Assembly (NCBI GenBank): GCA_026395675.1
Contig: JAPLYF010000083.1
Span: 1 to 25,115 of the forward strand
Source of the DNA: Candidatus Parcubacteria bacterium
GTDB lineage: Bacteria; Patescibacteriota; Patescibacteriia; CAIXNZ01
DNA length: 25,115 bases
Direction: 5' to 3'
Shown: piece after piece, positions 5,944 to 13,335 of the stretch
Layout of the letters: the number at the start of each line of letters is the position of its first letter
Numbering within the stretch: position 1 is the first letter of the stretch
The notes under the pieces: generated by a model
Databases searched by the model: none
What the model was told of the DNA's origin: nothing
The model's input: only the letters and a program-made list of their open reading frames with translations
Translations under genes and position numbers: made by a program

Positions 5944-7358
5944 AAAATGTGAAAATAATTATCTTGCTAACATTTTTAAGCTTATTCTTTGCTTTCAATG
6001 TAAAGGCAGAAACCTTACCCGCAGAACAAAATGTTAGACCGCGACCAACTATCAGGATTTTTAATTTACAAACTTTACGGGCTGAAAAGGACATTTATCC
6101 TTTTGATGAAAATTCCACGGTTGAAGGATTGAATATTGCCGTGGCTGACTTAGATAATGATAAAAAGCAAGAAATTATTGTAGCTGCTGGCCAGAATGAA
6201 AAACCCCTGGTTAAAATTTTGGACAACCAAGGCAACTTCAAATCAGAATTTTTAGCTTATGGCGAAGATTATAAGGGGGGAATTAAGGCCATTGCCGCGG
6301 ATTTATATAATGATGGCTTATTGGAAATAATCACTGCCCAGAATGAAGAAGGCAATTCAGAAATCAGGGTCTTTGATTGCTTTGGCAAAAAACTATTTAG
6401 TTTCCTTGCTTTTGACAAAGAATTAACTGGCGGGGCCAGTATTTCAGCTGGTGATGTAAACCTAGACGGCCAAAGGGAAATAATTGTCGGCGCTGGTTAT
6501 GGCCAAGAGGGAGTAGTTAAAATTTTCAGTAACTACAGCAATTTTTTAAGTTCCTTTTATGCCTATGAAAAAAGTTTTAAAGGCGGCGTTAATGTCTTGG
6601 CTGCTGACATAAATAACGATAAAAGCGCTGAAATAATCACTGCTCCGCTTACAGGCAAAGAGCCCAAAATAAAAATTTTTAATAATAATGGCAAACTACA
6701 AAATGAATTTTTAGCTTATGATAAAAGTTTTTCCGGGGGTGTAAATTTGGCCAGTGGTGATATTGATAATGACAGTCAAATCGAAATTTTAACTGGCCCG
6801 GGTTTTGGCGGCGGTGCTCATTTTAGGGCATTTGCTGCTAATGGACAGCTAAAAATTGACCCCAGAGTATTTGTTTATGCCGGCTTTCGCGGCGGTATTT
6901 CCATTGCCCAAGATGATATTAATAATAACAATAAAAATGAAATAATAGCAGCCACCCAAAAAATTCCTCCTCTCAAAGCCATTGAAATTGATTTAAGCAG
7001 GCAAAAGCTCTTTGCTTATAGCAATGGGGTATTAGAAAAAGAATTTATAATTTCCACCGGCAAATGGAAATTTCCCACGCCAGTTGGCAATTTTAAAATA
7101 AATACCAAGGTTTTAAAAACAAACATGGTGCGCAATTATGGTCTGGACAACCCTGACAACTATAATTTGCCCAATGTCCCAAATGTTATGTATTTTTATC
7201 GTGATTATGCCATCCATGGCGCTTATTGGCACTGGAAGTTTGGCACGCGCGTCAGCCATGGCTGTGTGAATTTAAAATTAAAAGATGCCGAGTGGCTTTA
7301 TAATTGGACGCCTCTAAATACGCCTGTAAATATTTATTCTTCAGTAAAGAAACTATGA
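5940..7358 (+). CDS. Secreted beta-propeller (FG-GAP/VCBS-like) protein with C-terminal L,D-transpeptidase (YkuD) domain
   Basis: A 472-residue envelope protein. Residues 1-24 are a signal peptide ending 'VKAE'. About residues 50-330 hold seven FG-GAP-like repeats, each with a 'D.(N)ND...EI(I/L)' calcium-loop signature and recurring 'FLAYD/YAY...GG', as in integrin-alpha-type propellers. The C-terminal ~125 residues are a YkuD domain with H426 ('IHGAYW') and the catalytic S439-H440-G441-C442 ('SHGCVN'). YkuD enzymes form 3-3 cross-links in peptidoglycan or attach proteins to it; the propeller may bind protein or glycan partners or act as a spacer. The start ATG overlaps the thpR stop, and its own stop overlaps the next ATG, so the three genes are probably coupled. 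The domain order is unusual; LDTs more often carry LysM or PG-binding domains. Confidence 0.88.
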   Translation: MKNVKIIILLTFLSLFFAFNVKAETLPAEQNVRPRPTIRIFNLQTLRAEKDIYPFDENSTVEGLNIAVADLDNDKKQEIIVAAGQNEKPLVKILDNQGNFKSEFLAYGEDYKGGIKAIAADLYNDGLLEIITAQNEEGNSEIRVFDCFGKKLFSFLAFDKELTGGASISAGDVNLDGQREIIVGAGYGQEGVVKIFSNYSNFLSSFYAYEKSFKGGVNVLAADINNDKSAEIITAPLTGKEPKIKIFNNNGKLQNEFLAYDKSFSGGVNLASGDIDNDSQIEILTGPGFGGGAHFRAFAANGQLKIDPRVFVYAGFRGGISIAQDDINNNNKNEIIAATQKIPPLKAIEIDLSRQKLFAYSNGVLEKEFIISTGKWKFPTPVGNFKINTKVLKTNMVRNYGLDNPDNYNLPNVPNVMYFYRDYAIHGAYWHWKFGTRVSHGCVNLKLKDAEWLYNWTPLNTPVNIYSSVKKL

Positions 7359-8575
7359 TAAATAAAAATTTTAAAATGTCCGCCAAAGGCGGATCCGCCT
7401 CCGGCGGAAAAGATTTATATATCTTAGGTTCAAAAATTAATGATATCTCGCTTACTGAAGTAATTGCAGAAATTCAAGAATTATTTTCTATTAATAAAAA
7501 AGGTTATATCGTAACCCCAAATCCTGAAATTTGTCTGGTTGGTTATAAAGACAAACAATTCAGAAGAATAACTCACAACTCTTTTATTTCCATACCTGAT
7601 GGTTTTGGTTTAAAATTGGGCGCTAGAATCCTTGGCAGTAAATTAAAAAATTTAACAACTGGCATTGACCTTTGCTGGGAACTTCTAAAACTGGCTGAAC
7701 AAAATAGTTATTCAGTTTTATTTTTGGGTGGCAAACAGGAAACAGGGGAGCGAGTAAAAAATTTGCTCAAGCAAAAATATCCAAATTTAAAAACTGAATA
7801 CATCAACGGCGGCCAATTTGATAGTCAAGGCAACTCAACCCAATCAAACCTCATTAACCTCATTAACTCCATAAAACCCGACATAACCTTTGTCTGTCTT
7901 GGCGCACCAAAACAAGAATATTTTATGTCCAGAAATCTTGAATCATTAGAGACCAAACTTATGCTCGGAGTCGGCGGCAGTATTGATTTTCTAGCTGGCG
8001 AGATAAAAAGAGCGCCAAATTCTTGGCGCAAGCTAAGATTAGAATGGCTTTGGCGTCTAAACCAAGAACCCTGGCGCTGGAAAAGAATTCTTAGGGCTGT
8101 TATAATATTTCCATTAGCTTGCTTGCGCTGGAGGTTTGGGAATTTGTTTATCTATAGGAATAATGTAGCTGGCATGATAATTAATGATGAGAAAAAAATA
8201 CTAATTGGCTTTTCCTGTAAATTTCATTACTGGCAATTACCACAAGGCGGAGTTAAAAAAGGTGAATCATTGGAAAAAGCGATTATTCGGGAATCAAGTG
8301 ATGAGATTGGCAGCACCAATCTAAAAATAATGGACAAATTTGAAAATTGTTTTAAATATAAATTCAGGCAGGATTATTGGTACACTGATAAATATAAAGG
8401 CCAAAAACAGAGTTTATTTTTAATAAAATTTATCGGCAATAAAAATGAAATCAAGCCAAGCGCGGAATTTTCAAATTTTCAATGGGTTGGCAAAGAAGAA
8501 ATTTTAGATATTGTCTCTCCAAACAAAAAAGAAATAATTCAAATCGGCCTTGATAAATTTAAAAAATATCTATAA
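7355..8575 (+). CDS. WecG/TagA/CpsF-family glycosyltransferase (GT26) fused to a Nudix hydrolase domain
   Basis: A 406-residue fusion. Residues about 20-250 are a GT26 transferase: 'TPNPEIC' (54-60), 'IPDGFG' with the conserved acidic D82, 'GAPKQE' (183-188), 'GVGGSIDFLAGE', and the basic C-terminal tail with 'WLWRLNQEPWRWKRI'. Such enzymes add ManNAc-type sugars to undecaprenyl-linked intermediates at the membrane for surface polymers. Residues about 268-406 are a Nudix domain with the box G298-x5-E304-x7-R312-E313-xx-D316-E317-x-G319, preceded by 'WQLPQGG' as in RppH/Ap4A hydrolases. I chose the ATG at 7355 because it overlaps the previous stop as ATGA; an in-frame upstream start would lie in the L,D-transpeptidase gene. 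Residues about 8-18 come from a palindrome (7379-7408), so the native start could also be the ATG at 7376. A sequencing artefact joining two genes is unlikely, as the frame is clean across the junction. Confidence 0.88.
   Translation: MINKNFKMSAKGGSASGGKDLYILGSKINDISLTEVIAEIQELFSINKKGYIVTPNPEICLVGYKDKQFRRITHNSFISIPDGFGLKLGARILGSKLKNLTTGIDLCWELLKLAEQNSYSVLFLGGKQETGERVKNLLKQKYPNLKTEYINGGQFDSQGNSTQSNLINLINSIKPDITFVCLGAPKQEYFMSRNLESLETKLMLGVGGSIDFLAGEIKRAPNSWRKLRLEWLWRLNQEPWRWKRILRAVIIFPLACLRWRFGNLFIYRNNVAGMIINDEKKILIGFSCKFHYWQLPQGGVKKGESLEKAIIRESSDEIGSTNLKIMDKFENCFKYKFRQDYWYTDKYKGQKQSLFLIKFIGNKNEIKPSAEFSNFQWVGKEEILDIVSPNKKEIIQIGLDKFKKYL
7379..7408. repeat. GC-rich palindromic repeat inside the 5' end of the GT26-Nudix gene
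   Basis: TCCGCC-aaa-GGCGGA followed by t and CCGCC-tcc-GGCGG: two adjacent hairpins sharing one sequence family, in an otherwise AT-rich gene. It is read in frame as a Gly/Ser/Ala-rich stretch. Confidence 0.6.
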
Positions 8576-8610
8576 AAAATTAATGAGCGGAAACCGCATT
8601 TGAAGGTACA

Positions 8611-8658
8611 ATTATCGGCCTCTTTAGAGGCCGTGCGGCGGCTAAAGCCGCCGATAAT
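8611..8658. repeat. Cruciform-like double hairpin between the GT26-Nudix gene and gltX
   Basis: An outer ATTAT/ATAAT pair (8611-8615 with 8654-8658) encloses two hairpins: GGCCTC-ttta-GAGGCC (8617-8632) and CGGCGGC-taaa-GCCGCCG (8636-8653). It is far more GC-rich than the flanks. It may work as a transcription terminator without a T run, or as a REP-like mobile palindrome. A further small hairpin, GCGG-aaa-CCGC, precedes it at 8587-8597. Confidence 0.6.
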
Positions 8659-8708
8659 AGTAAATATTATATGACCAAACTGACTGTTTTCGCTTAGACA
8701 TAAAATTT

Positions 8709-10130
8709 ATGACAAACATCAAAACCCGTTTTGCACCCAGTCCGACTGGGTATTTGCATGTAGGCGGCTTAAGAACTGCTTTATATAATTTTTTATTTGC
8801 CAGGCACAATCAGGGCAAATTTTTGTTAAGAATTGAAGACACTGATCAAGCCAGATTAGTCAAAAGCGCAGATAAAGAAATATTTAAAATTTTAAAGGAA
8901 TTTGGTTTAAAATATGACAATAAGCCGGTTTATCAGTCAAAACGGCTCAAAATTTACCAAAAATTTGCTGATCAATTAATTAAGGATGGCAAGGCCTATT
9001 ATTGTTTTTGCTCGCCAGAAAAATTAGCCAAGCTAAGAGCAGAACAAATTCAGCAAAAAAGAGCTCCCAAATATGATAAAACCTGCTGTAAATTAAGTCC
9101 TGCAAATATAGACAAAAACCTAAAAGCCAAAATTTCCTATGTAATTCGCTTAAATGTACCACCTAATAAAGAAATCAAGTGGAACGATATTATCAGAGGA
9201 GAAGTAAAATTCAATTCCAATGATATTGATGACCAGGTACTTTTAAAGTCAGATGGCTTTCCAACTTATCATTTGGCAAATGTGGTTGATGACCATGAAA
9301 TGGAAATTACCCATGTTATCAGAGGTGAAGAATGGATTTCCAGCACCCCCAAACACCTTTTATTATATGAATATTTTAGCTGGACAGTACCGCAATTCGC
9401 CCATTTACCTTTGCTCTTAAACCCTGATAAATCAAAACTTAGCAAAAGACAAGGCGATGTGGCAGTAAGTGATTATCTGGCCCAGGGATATCTTAAAGAT
9501 GCCTTAATAAACTTTTTAGCCACTATTGGCTGGACAGAAGGCGCTGGCTCAGAGCAGGAAATTTATTCGCTCAAAGAATTAATTGCCAAATTTGATTTAA
9601 AGAGAATTAATATTTCAGGCGCTATCTTTAATCTGGAAAAATTGGACTGGATCAATGGTTATTACATCAGAAAAATGAAAGTCAAAGAATTAACTAAATT
9701 ATGCCTGCCATATCTTAAAGATATAAATCCAAAACTTGCTGAAAAAATCGTGGCAGTTGAACAGGAACGGCTTAAAAAACTTTCTGACATCAACCAAAAT
9801 ACTGAATTCTTTTATAAAGAACCAATTTATAAACCAGAACTTTTAATCTGGAAAAAATCAAATAAAGAATCAACCTTGGAAAATTTAGTAAAATTAGAAG
9901 ATTTTATAATCACACTCAAAGATAAAGATTTTTCTGAAATTAAAACTCTGGAAGCAAAAATAATGGCCTGGCTTAAAAAAGAAGGATATGGGGTAGGGGA
10001 CATGCTCTGGCCAATGAGGGTAGCTTTATCCGGCCAGCAAAATTCACCCAGCCCATTTGAAATCGCCTGGGTTTTAGGCAAGAAAGAAACTTTAAAAAGA
10101 ATAAATCAGGCGCAAATTAAACTTAAATAA
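8709..10130 (+). CDS. gltX: Glutamyl-tRNA synthetase
   Basis: A 473-residue class I aminoacyl-tRNA synthetase charging tRNA-Glu (and possibly tRNA-Gln, if an amidotransferase is present elsewhere). The HIGH-type signature is H17-V-G-G after 'APSPTGYL', with 'RIEDTD' (41-46) and the second signature K243-L-S-K-R247. C99, C101, C126 and C127 lie where some GluRS bind zinc. The C-terminal half (about 320-473) is the alpha-helical anticodon-binding region, ending 'MRVALSGQQNSPSPFEIAWVLG', so the gene is full length. No Shine-Dalgarno; a TAAAAT box lies two bases before the ATG. It is separated from the coupled trio by the cruciform and is probably its own unit. Confidence 0.96.
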   Translation: MTNIKTRFAPSPTGYLHVGGLRTALYNFLFARHNQGKFLLRIEDTDQARLVKSADKEIFKILKEFGLKYDNKPVYQSKRLKIYQKFADQLIKDGKAYYCFCSPEKLAKLRAEQIQQKRAPKYDKTCCKLSPANIDKNLKAKISYVIRLNVPPNKEIKWNDIIRGEVKFNSNDIDDQVLLKSDGFPTYHLANVVDDHEMEITHVIRGEEWISSTPKHLLLYEYFSWTVPQFAHLPLLLNPDKSKLSKRQGDVAVSDYLAQGYLKDALINFLATIGWTEGAGSEQEIYSLKELIAKFDLKRINISGAIFNLEKLDWINGYYIRKMKVKELTKLCLPYLKDINPKLAEKIVAVEQERLKKLSDINQNTEFFYKEPIYKPELLIWKKSNKESTLENLVKLEDFIITLKDKDFSEIKTLEAKIMAWLKKEGYGVGDMLWPMRVALSGQQNSPSPFEIAWVLGKKETLKRINQAQIKLK

Positions 10131-10153
10131 AACTAACGTAATATCCATCATAA

Positions 10154-10185
10154 CCGAAGGAGCGATTCGCGAATCGCTCCTTCGG
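10154..10185. repeat. Perfect 32-bp palindrome downstream of gltX
   Basis: CCGAAGGAGCGATTCG followed immediately by its exact reverse complement, with no loop. The flanks CATCATAA and TTATGGTG are also nearly complementary, which would lengthen the stem with a bulge. No T run follows, so terminator function is uncertain; it shares the 'CGAAGG' theme with the other palindromes here. Confidence 0.7.
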
Positions 10186-10228
10186 CGTTTATGGTGCAAA
10201 AATTTATATTCAATTCCCAACAAAAACA

Positions 10229-10237
10229 TGCTATAAT
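10229..10237 (+). promoter_or_regulatory. Extended -10 promoter of the coiled-coil M23 gene
   Basis: TGC-TATAAT: consensus -10 with a TGn extension. A weak -35, TTCAAT, sits 17 bases upstream (10209-10214). Only nine bases separate the -10 from the ATG at 10247, so the message is predicted to be leaderless. Confidence 0.65.
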
Positions 10238-10246
10238 AAAGCTAGG

Positions 10247-11500
10247 ATGAAAAAGAGAAATATCGTTATTTTCTTTGTATTTTCGTGCTTATTAACTTTA
10301 GGTACTTGTTTTGCTTTTGTCCTGGCAGCAAATTATGATTCGCCTGATTACAATAGCATCTATGGCAGTAATTCCGATATAATTGAATTAAATCAAAAAA
10401 TTGAAGCTAATAAAACTAAAATTGAAAATTTGCAAAAAGCCGCCAAAGAATACGGACAAAAAATAGAAGAATATAAAAATAGGGCCGCCACCCTAAAAGA
10501 TCAAATGGGTCTTTTGGACAATCAGATTATCAAAGTCCAATTGGATATTGAAACAACGCAATTGCAAATTGATAAAACAAAGCTGGAAATTGAAGCCACG
10601 AATTATCAAATAGATCAGGAACAAAAGGAAATTGACGCCCAGAAAGAAAGTTTAATTGAATACGTCAAGCAAATTAATAAAAACGACCAAAAATCATATC
10701 TGGAAATCTTGATCCTCAATGAATCCTTTTCGGAATTTTTTAACCAGCTTAGTTATCTGGAAACAATCCAAAATGATTTAAAAAATTCCATTGACCATCT
10801 GAAACTATTAAAAGAAACTATCGCCTTGCAGAAAACAGAGCTGGAAAAAAACAAGGAAGATCTGGAAAAATTAAAAGAACAGCTCCAAGGCCAAGAAGGA
10901 AAATTGCAAGACGAGCAAAAAGCCAAGGAGTCATTGCTTTTAGAAACCAGGTCCTCAGAAATCAAATTCCAGCAATTATTATTGCAAAGCAAACAGCAAC
11001 AAAATGAAATTGATTCTGACATCCTGAATTTGCAAAAGCAAGTCAAAGACAAAATTGCCAGAATCAGGAGCGAAAACACTTCGCCCGAAACAACCTTGGT
11101 TGACTGGCCCTTAAATCCTCCTCATATCATAACTGCTTATTTTCATGATCCTGATTATCCTTTCCGCTATATTTTTGAACACCCGGCCATTGATATCAGG
11201 GCCAGGCAGGGAACACCGATCAAAGCGCCCGCGCCCGGCTATGTGGCGCGCACTGTTGATGCTGGCTATGGCTACAGTTATATAATTATAATCCATGATA
11301 ATGGCATTTCCACGGTTTATGGCCATGTCAGCGCCATTTATGTCAAAGAAGATACCTATGTTAAACCCGGAGATATTATCGGCTTAACAGGCGGCATGCC
11401 AGGCACCAGAGGCGCTGGCAATCTTTCTTTGGGTCCGCATTTGCATTTTGAAGTGCGTTTAAAAGTCATTCCTGTCAATCCGCTGGAATATCTGCCTTAA
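10247..11500 (+). CDS. Secreted coiled-coil M23 (LytM) peptidase, EnvC/NlpD-like murein hydrolase or activator
   Basis: A 417-residue envelope protein. Residues 1-26 are a hydrophobic signal segment. Residues about 45-285 form a long Glu/Lys/Gln-rich coiled coil in the style of EnvC, PcsB or CwlO. The C-terminal M23 domain has all expected residues: zinc ligands H312 and D316 ('HPAID'), H360 ('YGHV'), and the HxH pair H398/H400 ('PHLHFE'). A complete active site suggests real endopeptidase activity on peptidoglycan stems or cross-links, unlike EnvC itself, which is degenerate and only activates amidases. The coiled coil probably places or autoinhibits the domain, and FtsEX-type control would be the familiar parallel, but no ftsEX is visible. 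The transcript seems to begin at the ATG. A long hairpin follows the gene. Confidence 0.88.
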   Translation: MKKRNIVIFFVFSCLLTLGTCFAFVLAANYDSPDYNSIYGSNSDIIELNQKIEANKTKIENLQKAAKEYGQKIEEYKNRAATLKDQMGLLDNQIIKVQLDIETTQLQIDKTKLEIEATNYQIDQEQKEIDAQKESLIEYVKQINKNDQKSYLEILILNESFSEFFNQLSYLETIQNDLKNSIDHLKLLKETIALQKTELEKNKEDLEKLKEQLQGQEGKLQDEQKAKESLLLETRSSEIKFQQLLLQSKQQQNEIDSDILNLQKQVKDKIARIRSENTSPETTLVDWPLNPPHIITAYFHDPDYPFRYIFEHPAIDIRARQGTPIKAPAPGYVARTVDAGYGYSYIIIIHDNGISTVYGHVSAIYVKEDTYVKPGDIIGLTGGMPGTRGAGNLSLGPHLHFEVRLKVIPVNPLEYLP

Positions 11501-11527
11501 ATTAACATTGGTTGTTAGTTTTTAGTC

Positions 11528-11610
11528 ATAGCTACCGGTTTAGGCATTAGTCTTAAGTATTTGGGATTTTAAACTTAAGACCATTATCCAAAAACCAAAC
11601 TGGCAGCTAT
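11528..11610 (+). repeat. Long imperfect hairpin between the M23 gene and the pilin-like cluster
   Basis: ATAGCTACCGGTTT (11528-11541) faces AAACTGGCAGCTAT (11597-11610) with two mismatches, and an inner GTCTTAAGT (11550-11558) pairs perfectly with ACTTAAGAC (11573-11581). The whole 83-base structure fills most of the gap. It could be a terminator, an mRNA-stabilising structure or a decayed miniature inverted-repeat element. Confidence 0.5.
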
Positions 11611-11640
11611 AACATTTTCCTTAAAACTATATTAAAAGTT

Positions 11641-12081
11641 ATGTACGACGATAAACCGCAAAATAAATTTTTCGCACTCATCTCAATTTTTTTATCAGAA
11701 TATCTGGTCTGGCTGATATTTGCTGGCATTGTTCTTTTTTGGTTTTTTTATCGGGATATAGTTGAAAATTTGGGCAATCTTATACTTTTCTGGGCACCAA
11801 CCCTGATTTTAACCTGCAGTTTTATTCTTGTTTTGATCAAAATATTTTTTAAAACCAAAGCAGATGAAGATCAGGGCATCATGCAGTATGATATTACTGT
11901 AACCAAAGGTGATTTTTATCTGGTTGAAATGTTAATTTATTTCGGCACGCTTTCCATTTTGGTCACTTCTTTTTTTGCCAAGGAAAAAGGGGTAGAGGTG
12001 ATTGATTTAATTCACGCCCTTTTATTTTTCATCTTTGCCAACTGGCTCAAGCAAATTTTTTATAAAAAAATACAAAAATGA
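11641..12081 (+). CDS. Small integral membrane protein of unknown function
   Basis: 146 residues, not recognised. Three to four hydrophobic helices are visible: about 20-40 ('YLVWLIFAGIVLFWFFY'), 47-68 ('LILFWAPTLILTCSFILVLI'), 97-112 and 122-138. There is a short charged stretch, 'FKTKADEDQG', between helix pairs. A TATATT box ends seven bases before the ATG, suggesting a leaderless start of a transcript that continues into the next genes. Its TGA overlaps the next ATG (12078-12081), so it is translationally coupled to the pilin-like/M23 protein and may serve the same envelope apparatus, for example as a membrane partner. That role is inferred from coupling only. Confidence 0.7.
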   Translation: MYDDKPQNKFFALISIFLSEYLVWLIFAGIVLFWFFYRDIVENLGNLILFWAPTLILTCSFILVLIKIFFKTKADEDQGIMQYDITVTKGDFYLVEMLIYFGTLSILVTSFFAKEKGVEVIDLIHALLFFIFANWLKQIFYKKIQK

Positions 12082-13295
12082 TCTGTAGAAAAAATAAATC
12101 GAAATTTTTAATAGAATTGGCTTTAATTACTATTATTTTTTCTGTTCTATATTTTCCATTTTCAACAAACGTTTATGCTGCTGATGATACGCAGACATGT
12201 GCCCAAAAATATCCAGGGAAAGGTAAATGTATAGCAACTGATGTAATCTGCGAATATTGTCCTGAGGAAAGTAATGAAAAATGCATCGATCTCTCTACAA
12301 CATCTCTTTGTCCAGCAGCTGAATCTGATCAGCAATGTTGCTTTAATCCAAGTGCAATAGCACAAACCGTAACAACTCCTACGGGATTACAATTAGAAGT
12401 CCCGATTTTTAAATATAAAATCGCTACTAATATTGCGGATTATATTAAGACAATTTATAAATATACGCTTTATATTTTAGTGCCCATCGGCATTGTGATT
12501 ATTATCTGGGCTGGCATCCAGTGGATCGTGGCAGGCGGCAATGTTGCCAAAATCAAAGAGGCGAAAAAATATATTTCCGGAGCAATTGTAGGAATATTAA
12601 TCGGTTTATTAAGCTATGTAATTCTGAGTTTTATTGGCATCACTAGCTTAACAAATCCAAGTCTTGAATATATTCAGCCCATAGCAGTAGATATACCTTC
12701 TTCAGATTCTGATATCCCAAATGTTAATGAATCTCAAGGTAGCGCTAATGCCAATTATCCTAGTGTAGGGGGATCCTGCTTTCCTGTAGCAAGTAATAGC
12801 TTCGCTCATATCAGTTGGAACTGGGGTTCTCCCCGAAGCAGCGGGAATAGATGCCATGCTGGCATAGATATCTACACTAAAAGTCCGGGTCAGGTAGTGG
12901 CTATAGCAAAAGGTACTGTAGTTAATGTTTACCATTTTTACGGCTGCGATAAAGGTTGGGGCGGAAGTGGACAAGTGAATGCAGTTTTGGTTTATCATCC
13001 CGATCTTGGTGTTACAGTAAATTATGGGGAAATTGATGTTGAACATACGCAGGCCAAAAAAGGACAAAGCGTTAACGCAGGGCAAGTATTGGGCGTTGCG
13101 AGTCATTGCGGCATGAATCACTTTGAATTATATAAGGGCCGAGTCAGCGCCAATGGACATTGGTATCCTCCTAAAGGATCTACGATATCCCAGTCAAATG
13201 AGTGCAGAACAAAATATCTTTCTACAAAACCATCAAACTTAATGGATCCCACAGATACCATAAAATCACTTCAAAATAAAAAATGTGGGGGCTAA
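12078..13295 (+). CDS. Pilin-like (TrbC/VirB2, T4SS-pilin type) membrane module fused to a degenerate M23 domain
   Basis: 405 residues. A signal segment (about 10-34) is followed by a Cys-rich secreted part (about 40-90; eight to nine cysteines). Next comes the shared module (about 105-205): 'LEVPIF...IATNIADYIKTIYKY', TM1 (about 131-153), 'AGGN..KIKEAKKYI', TM2 (about 168-188), 'IGITSL..PSLEYIQP'. The same module begins two other proteins of this cluster. The C-terminal ~180 residues are M23-like: H260 and D264 ('HAGID') are kept, but the 'YGH' histidine is E318 ('NYGEI') and the HxH motif reads M346-N-H348. So zinc ligands remain while both general-base or catalytic histidines are replaced. 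It may be a binding or activator domain, or have altered chemistry. Coupled to the preceding small membrane protein. Confidence 0.8.
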   Translation: MICRKNKSKFLIELALITIIFSVLYFPFSTNVYAADDTQTCAQKYPGKGKCIATDVICEYCPEESNEKCIDLSTTSLCPAAESDQQCCFNPSAIAQTVTTPTGLQLEVPIFKYKIATNIADYIKTIYKYTLYILVPIGIVIIIWAGIQWIVAGGNVAKIKEAKKYISGAIVGILIGLLSYVILSFIGITSLTNPSLEYIQPIAVDIPSSDSDIPNVNESQGSANANYPSVGGSCFPVASNSFAHISWNWGSPRSSGNRCHAGIDIYTKSPGQVVAIAKGTVVNVYHFYGCDKGWGGSGQVNAVLVYHPDLGVTVNYGEIDVEHTQAKKGQSVNAGQVLGVASHCGMNHFELYKGRVSANGHWYPPKGSTISQSNECRTKYLSTKPSNLMDPTDTIKSLQNKKCGG

Positions 13296-13335
13296 ATATT
13301 TATAATAACTACTTAGTGTAAAGATCATATTTTTT

